This document shows positions 37,735-47,800 of a stretch of DNA of 64,000 nucleotides, piece after piece. This DNA comes from Caulochytrium protostelioides (taxonomy: Eukaryota; Chytridiomycota; Caulochytriomycetes; Caulochytriales; Caulochytriaceae). The translations under genes and the position numbers were made by a program. The notes beneath the pieces are model-generated. The model did no database searches. It was not told where the DNA came from and saw only the letters and a program-made list of their open reading frames with translations. The DNA is taken from the NCBI GenBank assembly GCA_003615045.1, contig ML014170.1, forward strand, positions 37,040 to 101,039. The letters are read 5' to 3'. Numbering within the stretch: position 1 is the stretch's first letter; each line of letters opens with the position of its first letter.

Positions 37735-38577
37735 AAGGAGCAGTAACGTTGCTCCTAGCGTCCGCGCTTCATCGCTCCCGCTGTCCTGGCATCAGCAAAT
37801 GTGCAAGGCGGCTGCCTCGAACATGCGCTGCCGTGGCTTCCGTAACATGATGCGTGGCGGGTCGACCACTGGATGCAACGACGTGATCATGACCCTGGCC
37901 AACAACTGTTGGTATCGGCTGTTGCGTCGTTCATGCAAGCTCTGGCACCTGCCAGGCTTCGATGGCAATACCATCATATGTCTACTTGTGTCAGCCGAGC
38001 TTATGTCTTGCTGCGCGCTCCACCCTAGCATCGCCCACGCGATCAGCAATCAACGTGAAAAAGCGAATCTCGTCATCTCGGCGCCGCGCTTCTTCACAGT
38101 AATCTGTCGATCTTCGCCTTCCACCGGCTCATTGTCAGTATCGTTGCCGCTACCTGTGGTGTGTCGTACACAACCTCGACAGCGTTACCGATTAACAGGG
38201 GATCTCCCGCCGACGACGACAACGACGACGGTAATGGCCACGCATCAGTCTTATGTATTTAATATCTTTATATACGAGACAAATGGAGCAAGTGGCCGAT
38301 GAAGGGATTCATCCGGCAAGGTCCTAGCAGTTTGAAAGCTACTTGCTGGTTTCTTGGCCATCGATCATCTGTCGTGGGCCGTGCAAGAGACGTGGATGGG
38401 AAGACAGAGAGACAATGCGGAGCATGCAGGAGACCCGAGACCAGCAAGTGTCTGCTGCCGCTCATCGCCCTTCTGTCACCGACGGATGTGTCCACCGCCG
38501 AGCAGTGTTGGCCCGGCGACGTTGAGGATGTGGCGCACCTCACATGGAGTCCACATAGCCAGTACAGGGTGTGTCGT
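37735..38577. other. Intergenic: shared 3' flank of the RWD gene and the retropepsin-like gene
   Basis: These 843 bp lie between convergent stops. I see no gene. A CGACGACGACAACGACGACG trinucleotide run lies near 38208-38230, and an AT-rich patch (about 38250-38285, TTTAATATCTTTATATA) probably belongs to the 3' ends. Confidence 0.55.
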
Positions 38578-39708
38578 TCACAGCATCGACGTGACGCTTT
38601 CTGCGGGGGGCGACACGGGCGCCGCGGTCGCGACGGCCGCGACGCGGTCTGCGTGGTCCAGATCCAGATCTGGCTCGGCGAGGGCGAAGGGACGCGGCAG
38701 GTCGTGGTTCAGCAAGCGGTGCATCTTGAGGCTGATGCGGAACGGCAGATAGGGCGCCCACGACAGGGCGTCGCGGGAATCGAAGACGGCGACGATCCGG
38801 TCGGGGGTTCGAATCTTCCAGGAGGAACGGTTTTCTGTCGTTGTGCACGTGGCATGGTATTCACGCATCCACTGCGCGCCCAAGTAGATGTCGACCGCGG
38901 GCAGGTCGACGACATATGCCGTCGTCGGCACGGCGAGATCGCCGAGCTGCAGCGGCAAGGTGACGGCGCCGACCGGCCTGCATCTCAAGAGGCGATCCCC
39001 CCGCTTCATATATGCACGCATATGGGGGAGCGACTGACCGCCCATCATACTGGACGGCAGCAGCTCGAGATCGAATGCGAACGCCTTCTCGACCCACGCG
39101 GCATGCACCCTCAGCCCATAGTGCTTGACGGCCCCCGGGGTGACGACGTTGACGGGGGCCTCGGGCCCCAGCGCGACGCGACACCGGTGGCCGCGGACCG
39201 TAAAGACGGGCGGATCGATCAATCCGCAATCGATGCAGTCGACGGCCGGCGGCTTCATGATCTGCGGCGTATACCGCTGCGGTGCCGCGCCCGCATAGAC
39301 ATCAAGCGCCGGATGGCTCATCCCACCGGCGTTGGCCGCGGCGTCGGCGTCGGTGTTGCACGCGGCGTCGACCTCAGCGTCCGCCTCGGCTAGGCCGTCG
39401 GCGCGACGGTCAGCGCCTTCAAGATCGGCGGTGCCGTCGTCGTCCGCGTCACCGCGATGGACGGACCGCCCCGCGTCGGTCGAAAGGCTCGGGACGGGCG
39501 AGGAGGACGGCGTGACGAACGGCGATAGCGATGGCGACAGCGGCAGCGACGGCGGCAGCGACGGCGTTGGTGAGCAAGGCAACGCGGAGGGCGATGAAGC
39601 GGCCGACGCCGATACGGCCAGGGTTGCACGGGTGTCGGCAGGTCGTGGCGCAGCGCTCGGGCGCTGCTTGGTGCGGGTCTTGAGCTTCGTCCGCAGTTTC
39701 TTGGTCAT
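38578..39708 (-). CDS. Retropepsin-like fold protein lacking the catalytic Asp (possible domesticated retroelement domain)
   Basis: I do not recognise a named gene. From ATG 39708 the frame gives 376 residues; the longer frame to 40092 looks non-coding. Residues 1-130 are basic, then Ser/Pro- and Asp/Ala-rich. From about 165 to 300 the order of elements matches the retropepsin fold of Ty3-type elements: PPVFTVRGHRCRVAL, an active-site position, PVNVVTPGAVKHYGLRV, then LPLQLGDLAVPTTAYVVDLP and the C-terminal VDIYLGAQWMREYHAT (compare ILG.DWL..H). Where active enzymes have D-T/S-G-A, this one has G-P-E-A, so no protease activity is expected. About 30 extra residues lie in the flap region. There is no gag, reverse transcriptase, integrase or LTR nearby, so it is a lone gene. 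The fold call is an inference from pattern. Confidence 0.5.
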   Translation of the reverse strand: MTKKLRTKLKTRTKQRPSAAPRPADTRATLAVSASAASSPSALPCSPTPSLPPSLPLSPSLSPFVTPSSSPVPSLSTDAGRSVHRGDADDDGTADLEGADRRADGLAEADAEVDAACNTDADAAANAGGMSHPALDVYAGAAPQRYTPQIMKPPAVDCIDCGLIDPPVFTVRGHRCRVALGPEAPVNVVTPGAVKHYGLRVHAAWVEKAFAFDLELLPSSMMGGQSLPHMRAYMKRGDRLLRCRPVGAVTLPLQLGDLAVPTTAYVVDLPAVDIYLGAQWMREYHATCTTTENRSSWKIRTPDRIVAVFDSRDALSWAPYLPFRISLKMHRLLNHDLPRPFALAEPDLDLDHADRVAAVATAAPVSPPAESVTSML

Positions 39709-41859
39709 GGCGTCGTGTGCCGTCGGCCGCGGAAACGCGAGAGCGGGGGTGACGGTGTCGGGTGGCGTGCGGCGTGCGGCTGCGAGCACGCGGGCACGTG
39801 CCAGGCGCTTAAGAAGCGGTGATCGCCGGCCAACCAAATAAGAGCATCGGCCGGGGGCCGGGAGCGTCACCAGCAGTGGCCTACGCCAACAGTGCGCGCA
39901 GGTGTGCAGCACTTGCAGGCGGTGACCGTGACGGCGGCGGCCGCTGTGGAAGGCGGTACGAGGGAAGTGAGCGCAGAGCGCAGCGAAGGCGCACAGAACG
40001 CAGAACAGAAGGGATAAGGGGTCCTTGGCCTTAGGCGTGAGGTGGACTGCGATGTCTCCAAGGGTGCAAGCCGCGTGGGGTATCAGAATCAACTGACGTC
40101 GTTGGGGGGCGGGGAAGGCGAGCTGAGAAAAGACGGTTTAAAGAAAACGCAAGACGGTCGAATAATGAAATGAAGCAAGAGCTCCTACGAACAGCTTGGC
40201 GCTTTCTATCACGTATCGGCGTGTTCGTCGTGTGAGCCATAAGAGTCTCTTAACGGCGCCCATCATTGTTGACTTGATAGTCGTGGGGCTGCTCATAACA
40301 GGGCGTCCAAGGAACCACCGGCCATCTGGCTGATCATGGACCCCGATGATGCGGCGAAGACATTCTCGCCTCGCACACTTCGACCCGATGCAAAAGTCCA
40401 AGCATCTATTGCACAAGAACCCTGCCGTGATTGCTCTCGCCGGGTCCTCAATCCTCCTTGGCCCGCAAGACTCATTTTTCATACGATCGCTCATAGTGAA
40501 ATTCGACCCACTGTGTGCTGTCGGGGTTCAGCGCAGGTCAATTTTTGAGCATGGACAAGCGTCGACGCGGGCACAGCATCTCACCATGCGGAATGCTAGC
40601 TGACTCCGCGGATCGACGGAAGGGCGGAGGATAATGGTCGGATGGCGCGACGGCTCGATGGGCTCCGACCGACGCCGACCACACCCCTGACCTAACCGAC
40701 CACTTAGAGCTCGTGAACCGCAATCTCGATGCCGCTTCGGACATCCGACGTGGCCTGGTCTCACCCACCCGACTGGCGACGATGTGTCGCATTCCTAGGG
40801 ATGCCAAGTGGCAGCCCGTGGTCGGCCAGCTCATCCGGCGATGAACCAAATGCGCTACTGCCGCCGTGGCAGACCCCCGGGGATACCATGGAGGCGGATA
40901 GCGTTCGTGTTGGGTGAGGATGGGCCTATATATCTGAGCATACATTGTCATGTATGCTCATCAAAAAAATGGCCTGTGGAGCACATATGACCTAGGACAT
41001 GTCGCATGAGGTTGCATTGGGGGCATATCCGGACCAAATCAGGCTCCATTGAATAGTAGGGATCCACACCCTCTTTGGGTGTGAGACTTTCGCCACATCA
41101 CAGCAGCCACGCCAACGCCAAGCAGCTCATGAGTATATGACCCAACGACATGGACATACCATGTGAATCTCCTTGTAACGGCGTCCTGCCGATTAGACGC
41201 GAGAATGACGAGAATGATGAGTCGCTAACGGCGATGGACCTCCTGAGTCTCCTGGTCCTGCCGACGGCGACGACCGCCGTGGGTGTATGTTTACCGCCTT
41301 GTCTACGGCGAGGAGGGACCGTGCGCCACAGCGATCCAAGCCACGCGAAACTCCGCACCGCGGCCCAACCGCCGCTGCCGCCGCTGCTGCCGTCGTCGTC
41401 GCCCCCGGAGGGGCCCCGCCTCGCCCACAGAGCCGCTCCGCATCGCGAACGGCCCGTGCCATGCACGCGGCATCGTTCGGAGCGACCGCAAGCACGCGGC
41501 CGTCGCACATGACAACGACGTCTGGCGCGCCTCTCGCTCAAAGGAGGGATGCGACAGCGCTCAACGGAGTGCCCCGCCTCATTGACGGACTCTCTGCTCG
41601 CATCCTGGTGGCCAAGCGACGTGAGCGTATCTCCGCTCGCTCCCGATCACCCCTCCTTTCGTTCCTGTTGCGGCATCGCGCATCCCCAACCCCGTCAGCC
41701 CCGGTCTGCCACGACGCTAGTGACGGCGGTGCTACCATCGCTCTGGCTGGATATCCGACTTCCGGTTTCCCCGTTCCGACTCCCGATTGCCTCCTTTTCG
41801 ACTCCCGAATCGGATACCCGACTCCCCCGGCACCCCCCGCGTCGGAGTTTGCGCCCGCC
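39709..41859. other. Intergenic: upstream of the retropepsin-like gene and of FCF2
   Basis: This 2.15 kb is the longest stretch without a supported gene. Frames on both strands (such as 40138-40494 and 40538-40951, minus) show no motif. It contains a striking 11-bp-stem hairpin at 40935-40960. An in-frame ATG at 41287 would extend FCF2 by 191 residues of non-protein-like sequence, which I reject. Confidence 0.5.
40935..40960. repeat. Perfect 11-bp inverted repeat with 4-nt loop
   Basis: TGAGCATACAT (40935-40945) and ATGTATGCTCA (40950-40960) are exact reverse complements around TGTC. The hairpin is preceded by CTATATAT and followed by TCAAAAAAAT. It lies about 0.9 kb from the nearest supported start codon. 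Confidence 0.7.
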
Positions 41860-43413
41860 ATGGCCAGCACGCCCAAGTCATCGAAGCGCGTGAACACGTT
41901 GCGCGAGACTCCCACGGGCGCGCAGCCGTCGAGCACCAAAAGCTCGCCCTCGCCGCTCAAGACGCCTCCAGGCTTCCAGAACCGCCGCATCACCCGCTCC
42001 GTCCGCAAGGCGCATCTGGTGACCGCGACGCCTGCGGATCCTGCGGCGAAGGCCACGGCGAAGGCCGCGGACGCTGCTGAAGCCACCGAAGCCGCGCCCA
42101 CCCCCGTCAAGACGGCGGCACCGTCGCCGGCCAAGACCACGCCGAAACCGTCACCCAAGAAGTCGGCAGCGGCTCCGAGCCCCCCGATGACGACCCCGAG
42201 CAAGGCCGGCGCCAGCCTCGACGACGGCGCCAAGACCCTCGACGGTGCGCCGTCCGCACCTGCCTCCACTTCGCCTTCAGCGTCTCCTTCGACTTCGCCG
42301 CCGTCAGTCCCGTCAGCAGACGCAGCGGCTCAACCGGCCCCGGCCACTCAGAAGTCCAAGCCATCCAAGGCCGCGCGAAAAGCTGCTCTGCGGGCCGGTG
42401 TGGCTTCCCAAGCACCGGCCTCGCAATCGGCCGCCGCGTCATCGCCGTCGTTGTCGTCGTCGTCGCCATCGCCATCTTCGATGCCCCCGACCCAGCAGGT
42501 CGACCTGGACACCCTGATCCGCGAAGCGACGGCCGCTCTCAAGGCCCAGAAACAGACGGCCGCGGTGCCGTCCGCGGCGGCGCCACCCGCGCCTGTGCCG
42601 GCGGCCGAGACGCACCGCCGCGAAATGGTCCAGATCGAGCGCAAGCTAGCGCTCCGCACGGGCGCGCCGTCGGCGCGCTCGATGTTCACGGGCGCCGCGC
42701 GCAAGACGGGTGCCGCGGCGCGGGCCTCCGCCGCGCGCGGCCCGCTGACGGCGCCGGTCGCGCTCGACCCGGCGGTGCTGCTGGCGGCGGCCCCGGCCGC
42801 CACGCAGGCGAACGTCATGGTCGCCAAGGACCGCGAGGTCATGGCGTCGCTGCTCAAGACGAATGCCGTGGTCAAGTACCACCACGAGAAAGACCGCTTG
42901 GACGCGCACGGCGCCATGAAGCCGTCGGTGGAGACGGCAGCGACGTATGCGCAGGAGGTGCGCGCGCGCAACCACCGCCGCGTCACGTCGGCGGGCCCGA
43001 AGTGGTTCGACATGGCCGGCGTGCTGCCGGACGCGGCGATGCAGCAGGAGATCGACGTGTTGCGTGCCCGTAGTGCGCTCGCGCCGACGCAGCACTACCG
43101 CAAAGCCGATAAGCTAGGCCCTGTCTTCCAGATGGGTCACGTGGTGCACAGCGCCACGGACACCAAGACGGAGGCGGGCCTCAAGCGCCTCTCGAAAAAG
43201 ACCATCATCGATTCGCTGGTCGAGGACACGCAGACGCGGTCGTGGTTTAAGAGCCGTTATAGCACGGTCATGTCCAAGCATACCGACGGCGGCAAGGAGT
43301 GGTACAAGGCCCAGCAGGCGCAGAAGCAGCAGGTGCGCAAGCGCTATGCAGGCGCGCAGCGCAACAGCGAGTCGAACACCATCTTCAAGCGCCGCCGCAC
43401 GGGACCGCCCTAA
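41860..43413 (+). CDS. FCF2: Fcf2 / DNTTIP2-family pre-rRNA processing protein
   Basis: Fcf2 is a nucleolar SSU-processome protein needed for early pre-rRNA cleavage (sites A0-A2) and 18S rRNA production; the human relative is DNTTIP2/TdIF2. The ATG at 41860 gives 517 residues. The first ~280 are Ser/Pro/Ala/Lys-rich with repeated basic SPAKTTPKPSPKK-type motifs, fitting a nucleolar tail. The Fcf2 domain fills the C-terminus (about 380-500): GPKWFDMAGVLPDAAMQQEI, RSALAPTQHYRKADKLGPVF, then QMGHVVHSATDTKTEAGLKR with LSKKTIIDSLVEDTQTRSWF. It ends in a basic tail (FKRRRTGPP). Yeast Fcf2 is only 217 residues, so most of the extra length is the disordered N-terminus. An ATG at 41287 is in frame but its extension looks non-coding. 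Confidence 0.9.
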   Translation: MASTPKSSKRVNTLRETPTGAQPSSTKSSPSPLKTPPGFQNRRITRSVRKAHLVTATPADPAAKATAKAADAAEATEAAPTPVKTAAPSPAKTTPKPSPKKSAAAPSPPMTTPSKAGASLDDGAKTLDGAPSAPASTSPSASPSTSPPSVPSADAAAQPAPATQKSKPSKAARKAALRAGVASQAPASQSAAASSPSLSSSSPSPSSMPPTQQVDLDTLIREATAALKAQKQTAAVPSAAAPPAPVPAAETHRREMVQIERKLALRTGAPSARSMFTGAARKTGAAARASAARGPLTAPVALDPAVLLAAAPAATQANVMVAKDREVMASLLKTNAVVKYHHEKDRLDAHGAMKPSVETAATYAQEVRARNHRRVTSAGPKWFDMAGVLPDAAMQQEIDVLRARSALAPTQHYRKADKLGPVFQMGHVVHSATDTKTEAGLKRLSKKTIIDSLVEDTQTRSWFKSRYSTVMSKHTDGGKEWYKAQQAQKQQVRKRYAGAQRNSESNTIFKRRRTGPP

Positions 43414-44891
43414 GCGGGCCTTTTCTCCCCATGGTGGTGGGGAGCCTCGAGGGGGCGCTTTCAACATGCTCCGCGCCATTACGTGGGAGTCGCCCCCCTC
43501 CAAAAAAAAAAACGCCCCGCATTGTCTGCATTGTCTGTCTCCATCAAAACTCTCGATCTTCTGGCCTTCCGCTTGTCTTTCGTGCCCTCGCTTCCCCTTC
43601 CCCTTCTATTTATTGCATCGAGTGAGCGCAAACCCATGACTCGCATGACGCGGCGACGACAGACGATGCAGCACGGCACTGTCAGCCTCGCCCCCGTGTC
43701 CTCCTGATTGAAGGTGGTCCGTGGCGCATCGCCCTCCCACTGAGTGGAATCGGCGCATGCCGCGTCACTTCTGCGCCATGCCTTCGCATGCTGGGGTCTG
43801 ATGGGATGCGCCATGAATGGGGTGAAGTGTTCGGCGGCCGTCGGCGCGGTCTCCGATGAAAACAACAAGAAAAACAATGAAAACGCCTCCCACGCCGAAG
43901 CAGCGCCATTGCCCACCCGCGGCAGCGCCTTTCCCGTGAAGCCAGATGCGCGGTGCGCATGCGACCACGCATGACGCGAGTCATCATGAAAGGACGAAGG
44001 GATGAGGCGGCGGCGTCGGCGCCAAGCCGCCAACCCGCCGGCGATCCGCCAGTCGGCACCCGCGAGTATCAGGAAGGGCCAGCAGCCCCGACCCACGCCC
44101 TTTTCAGGCAGCGGCGGCGGCGAGGGGGTCAATTGAAGCGCCGCCGCCTCGAGCAAGCGTCCGCCCCGGCGAAGGCGCTCGCCAGCCGCCTTCGCGACCG
44201 GCGGGATCGCCAGAGCTGACGGCGCGCGGCGCTGGCCAGACGGCCGTGCGCCGTGGCCGTGCGCCGGAAGGAGCGTCCGCGCGTGTCCCAATCTCCGCCC
44301 GAGATTGCCGGTCGCTGCAAGGCCCGCCGCGCCAGACCCGTCGGCATGTACACTCGACCATGGGAGGAGGGATCGGCGACAGTGACGGCGGCGGTGCCGT
44401 AATGACCGTGGTCGCGATCTGCCGTGGCAGATGGCTTCGGCTGATGGGTATGAAAATGCCACAGCGCACCATGTGGCTCGCGGCCGCACATGGCTTCACG
44501 TCCATCGTTTATGTACCCATCTAGCACTGACCCAGCATCGATCGGACGATGAAGGACGTCTCGATCTCGAGCCCGGCCGACACACTCACGCAACCTCTTC
44601 CTGCTCATCCTCATCCAAGCCCTAGCACCACTGGTCTCTCTCTCTCTCTCTCTCAACCCCTATCTCCCTATCTCTGTGACTGTGACGACCTCTTACTCTG
44701 TGCGCTGCGGACCGCATTCTGCAGCGTGCTTGCTGAAGCCGACCGGAGGCCGTCCGGAGGTCTCTCACCCACGTGGTCGCGTGCTGTGGCCGTGACGGTC
44801 CTTCGCAGTGATCTTAAACCCTGCATCTGAGCCTTACTCGTGCTGCCGCCGCCGCCGCTGCTGCTGCTGTCGCCGCTGGACCGTGACCGTC
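43414..44891. other. Intergenic: between FCF2 and the F-box gene
   Basis: Both neighbours read rightward, so this 1.5 kb holds the FCF2 3' flank (an A10 run at 43502-43511) and the F-box gene promoter. A (TC)10 dinucleotide run lies at 44635-44654, about 240 nt upstream of the F-box ATG. No coding region is seen. Confidence 0.5.
44635..44654. repeat. (TC)10 microsatellite upstream of the F-box gene
   Basis: Ten perfect TC dinucleotides, 238 nt before the F-box start codon. CT-rich tracts are common in fungal promoters, but a role here is not shown. Confidence 0.85.
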
Positions 44892-47800
44892 ATGGCGCCG
44901 CCGCCGCCGCCGGTGACGGTGCCCGACGAGGGCCCCGCCGCCATCGCCGCGGAGAGCCAGGACGATCTGGCCGACCATGTCCCCTTTGGCGATGCGGCCT
45001 CAATGACAGACTCCGACACCGATATTGAGATTGAATCGACAACCGTTCCAGCAGCGCCCGTGGAGCCTCAGTCGGAAGCGGACGCCGAGGCGGAAGCCGC
45101 GGCGGACGCAAATGCTGCGGCGGACGCGGCCCTGGAGGCCGGTGCGGCTGCCAGCGATGATGCTGAGGCGACCTCATCACCTCATACCGATGGAGCAGCG
45201 GACGATGACGCTGAAGCCGACCTTGAAGCGGTGCCTGAAGCCGAAGCTAAAGCTGAGGCTGAGGCTCTGCTGGACCTGGAAGCGGAGCTTGAAGTGGAAG
45301 CGGACTTGGCCGAAGACTCGGTCGCTGAAGCCGAAACCGAAGCAGAACTCGACGTCGGCGCAGACATTGAACCCGGTTTGAAAGCGCCCCTGGAGACCGA
45401 AGCGCTGGCAGCCGACGAACTCCATGACCATGCTTCCGAACCAATGTCGGCCCTCGCCGACGCCAGCGATGCCCTTCCTGAGGCGGTTGACACCGACGTC
45501 GATGCACAGGATAAAACGCTGCCTGAGAACACTTCGTTTGAGAAGGGCGATGTCGAAGACGATATCGAAGACGATATCGAAGACGATGTCGAAGACGATG
45601 TCGAGGACGATGTCGAAGGCGTTGTCGAAGGCGTTGTCGAGGACGTTGTCGAGGACGTTGTCGAAGACGATGTTGAGGACGATGTCGCGGACGTTATGGA
45701 CGTCATGGACGTCGCGGCCGATCTGGCGCGTCACGAGGACCGTGATTCCGAACCCGCCTCAGAGTCCGCGTCCGAGCGCGACGCCGAGTTCGCGCGCGAG
45801 CACGACGCCGAGCGCGACGCCGTCTATGACTACGATTCGCACGACGAGATGGACATGGAGCCTGAGACCCAGATGATGACGGTCACAGCCGCCGCGACGG
45901 CCACGAGCGAGTATGCGCCGACGTCGGCCATGACGGCGCTGTCGGCGCCGTCGCCGGTGTCCCCGCCGCTGCCGCCGCTGCCGCTTCCACCCGTCGTGCC
46001 GGCCGAGTGGCCCAGCGAAGTCTGGGAGCGCATCCTGCTGCACGTCGCGGGCGACCCGCCCACCTTCTGGCGCGCACGCCGCGCCTGCCGCCGCATTCAC
46101 GAGATCAGCCAGGACCCGGCGCTACTCGCCGCCGTCTACACGTGCCGCACCTGCCGGCACCGCGTGCTGCACGACATCCTGATGAACGGCCCGCGGCAGC
46201 TGACGTTCGGCGTGGCGCAGCACCTGCTGGACACGGGCTGCGTCCTGCCCAAGTTCACGCTCGAGAAGGCGTTTTCCCTGCACAGCACGGCGCCGGACCG
46301 CGTGCCCGAGGGCACGATGGAGCTGCTGATTGCGCATGGCTACCGTCTGTATGGCGACGACCTGCATCTCCCGGCGCCGCCGGGCTCCCAGCTGGAGCTC
46401 GGCGTCGACGCGCTGCTGTCGGCGGCGGAGGAGGCCGACCCGGTCCTGGATGACGCGACGCAGCTCGAACGGTGCTTTGCGGCCGCGGGCATCGGCGCCA
46501 TGCCGCCGCTGCCGCCATCGGCCGTGTGCTCGGCGGTCCCGACGACGCCGACGACGGACGACGCTCGCCCCGCCGACGCCGGCGAGCCCCGCGTCGACCT
46601 GGGCCAGCTCCACACGCTCATCTACACGCACGGCTTTGTGCCGGCGCTGCAGGCGCCGACGAACGCGTCCGAGTGGCACGCGCTGTGGCAGCAGCTGGCC
46701 CAGCTGGCGGGCGTCGCGGACCAGGACGCGCTGTTCCTGGCGAACCACGCCGGCGCCGCGACGGCGCAGGGCGCACGCGACGCGGTTCTCGCCGCGGCGC
46801 TTGCGGATCCCCGCAGCACCGCGGCGTCCATTGCCCGGCTCACCGCGCACGGGTTCCCGATGACGGAGGGCGCCATCGCGCGCTTGTTTGCCGAGACGCG
46901 CTTCTGGCCGTACGCGACGGTGCAGCCGATGGCGCTCGACCTGCTGGACACGTGCGCGGAGCCCGCGATGATCGGGCAGGCCGTGATTGCCGCGCTCGCG
47001 ACGCTGATCCGGCGCGGCGGCACCATCGAGCTCGCGCGCGCGACCGAACTCATCCAGCGATACCGCCCGCCGCCGGTCGTCATCGCTGACGCCATTGTCG
47101 CCGCGCCACTCGCCGCCGCCAGTACCGAGTACGACTTGCTGGCCGACATGGACGACGGCCTGCGGCTGCGCGCCGTCCGCGCCCTCGACGACATCCCGCT
47201 GCACGACCTGTACGATGTGGCGCCGTGGCCGACGGAGCTGACGTCCAACGCGGTCGAGGCGGCGGCGCACCTGCTGTTCGGGCCGGGCCGCACGACCGCG
47301 CAAGCCGGCATCGCGGCCGCCGGCACCCACCTGCAGCCGCCGCTGCCGCTCGGCATGTCGCCCGAAACGTACCTTGTCCAGCGCACGCGCGCGCTCCACC
47401 GCGTGTACCGCACGCGGCAGGCGCGCCTCTACGGCGGCATCAGTGAGGCGCTGTGGCAGTTCAGCGTCACGCACCTCGGCCCGACCCACCGCGCGACGCA
47501 GGCGTGCTGGCACGACCTCGTGCTGGCCGGGCTCGCGCCCGAGCTCGCGGCCACGGTGGCGCCTGCGGCCCACGCCGCGACGAGCGCGCTGACCGACGGC
47601 GGGCTCAGCCCGGCCGCCCGCGGCGGCGGCGCCCCGAGCGCCGCCGTGGCCGCGACGCCCGTCTCGCCGGCGCTGACGGCGACTGACGGCTCGCCGGGCA
47701 AGATGGCCGCCATGGCGGACCTGGCGACGGGCGCCGCCGACCCGCCCGCGATGGGGGCGGCGACGACGGCGACGGCGACGACGCTGCTGTCGACCCCGGC

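Noticed and set aside
38793-38820. GGTTCGAA-like word suggesting a tRNA T-arm
   Set aside because: It lies inside the retropepsin-like coding frame and no acceptor or anticodon stem can be formed around it. No tRNA or rRNA gene was found in the window.
41287-41859. N-terminal extension of FCF2 from an upstream ATG
   Set aside because: The 191 extra residues look like translated promoter DNA and the family has no such region; the ATG at 41860 fits better.
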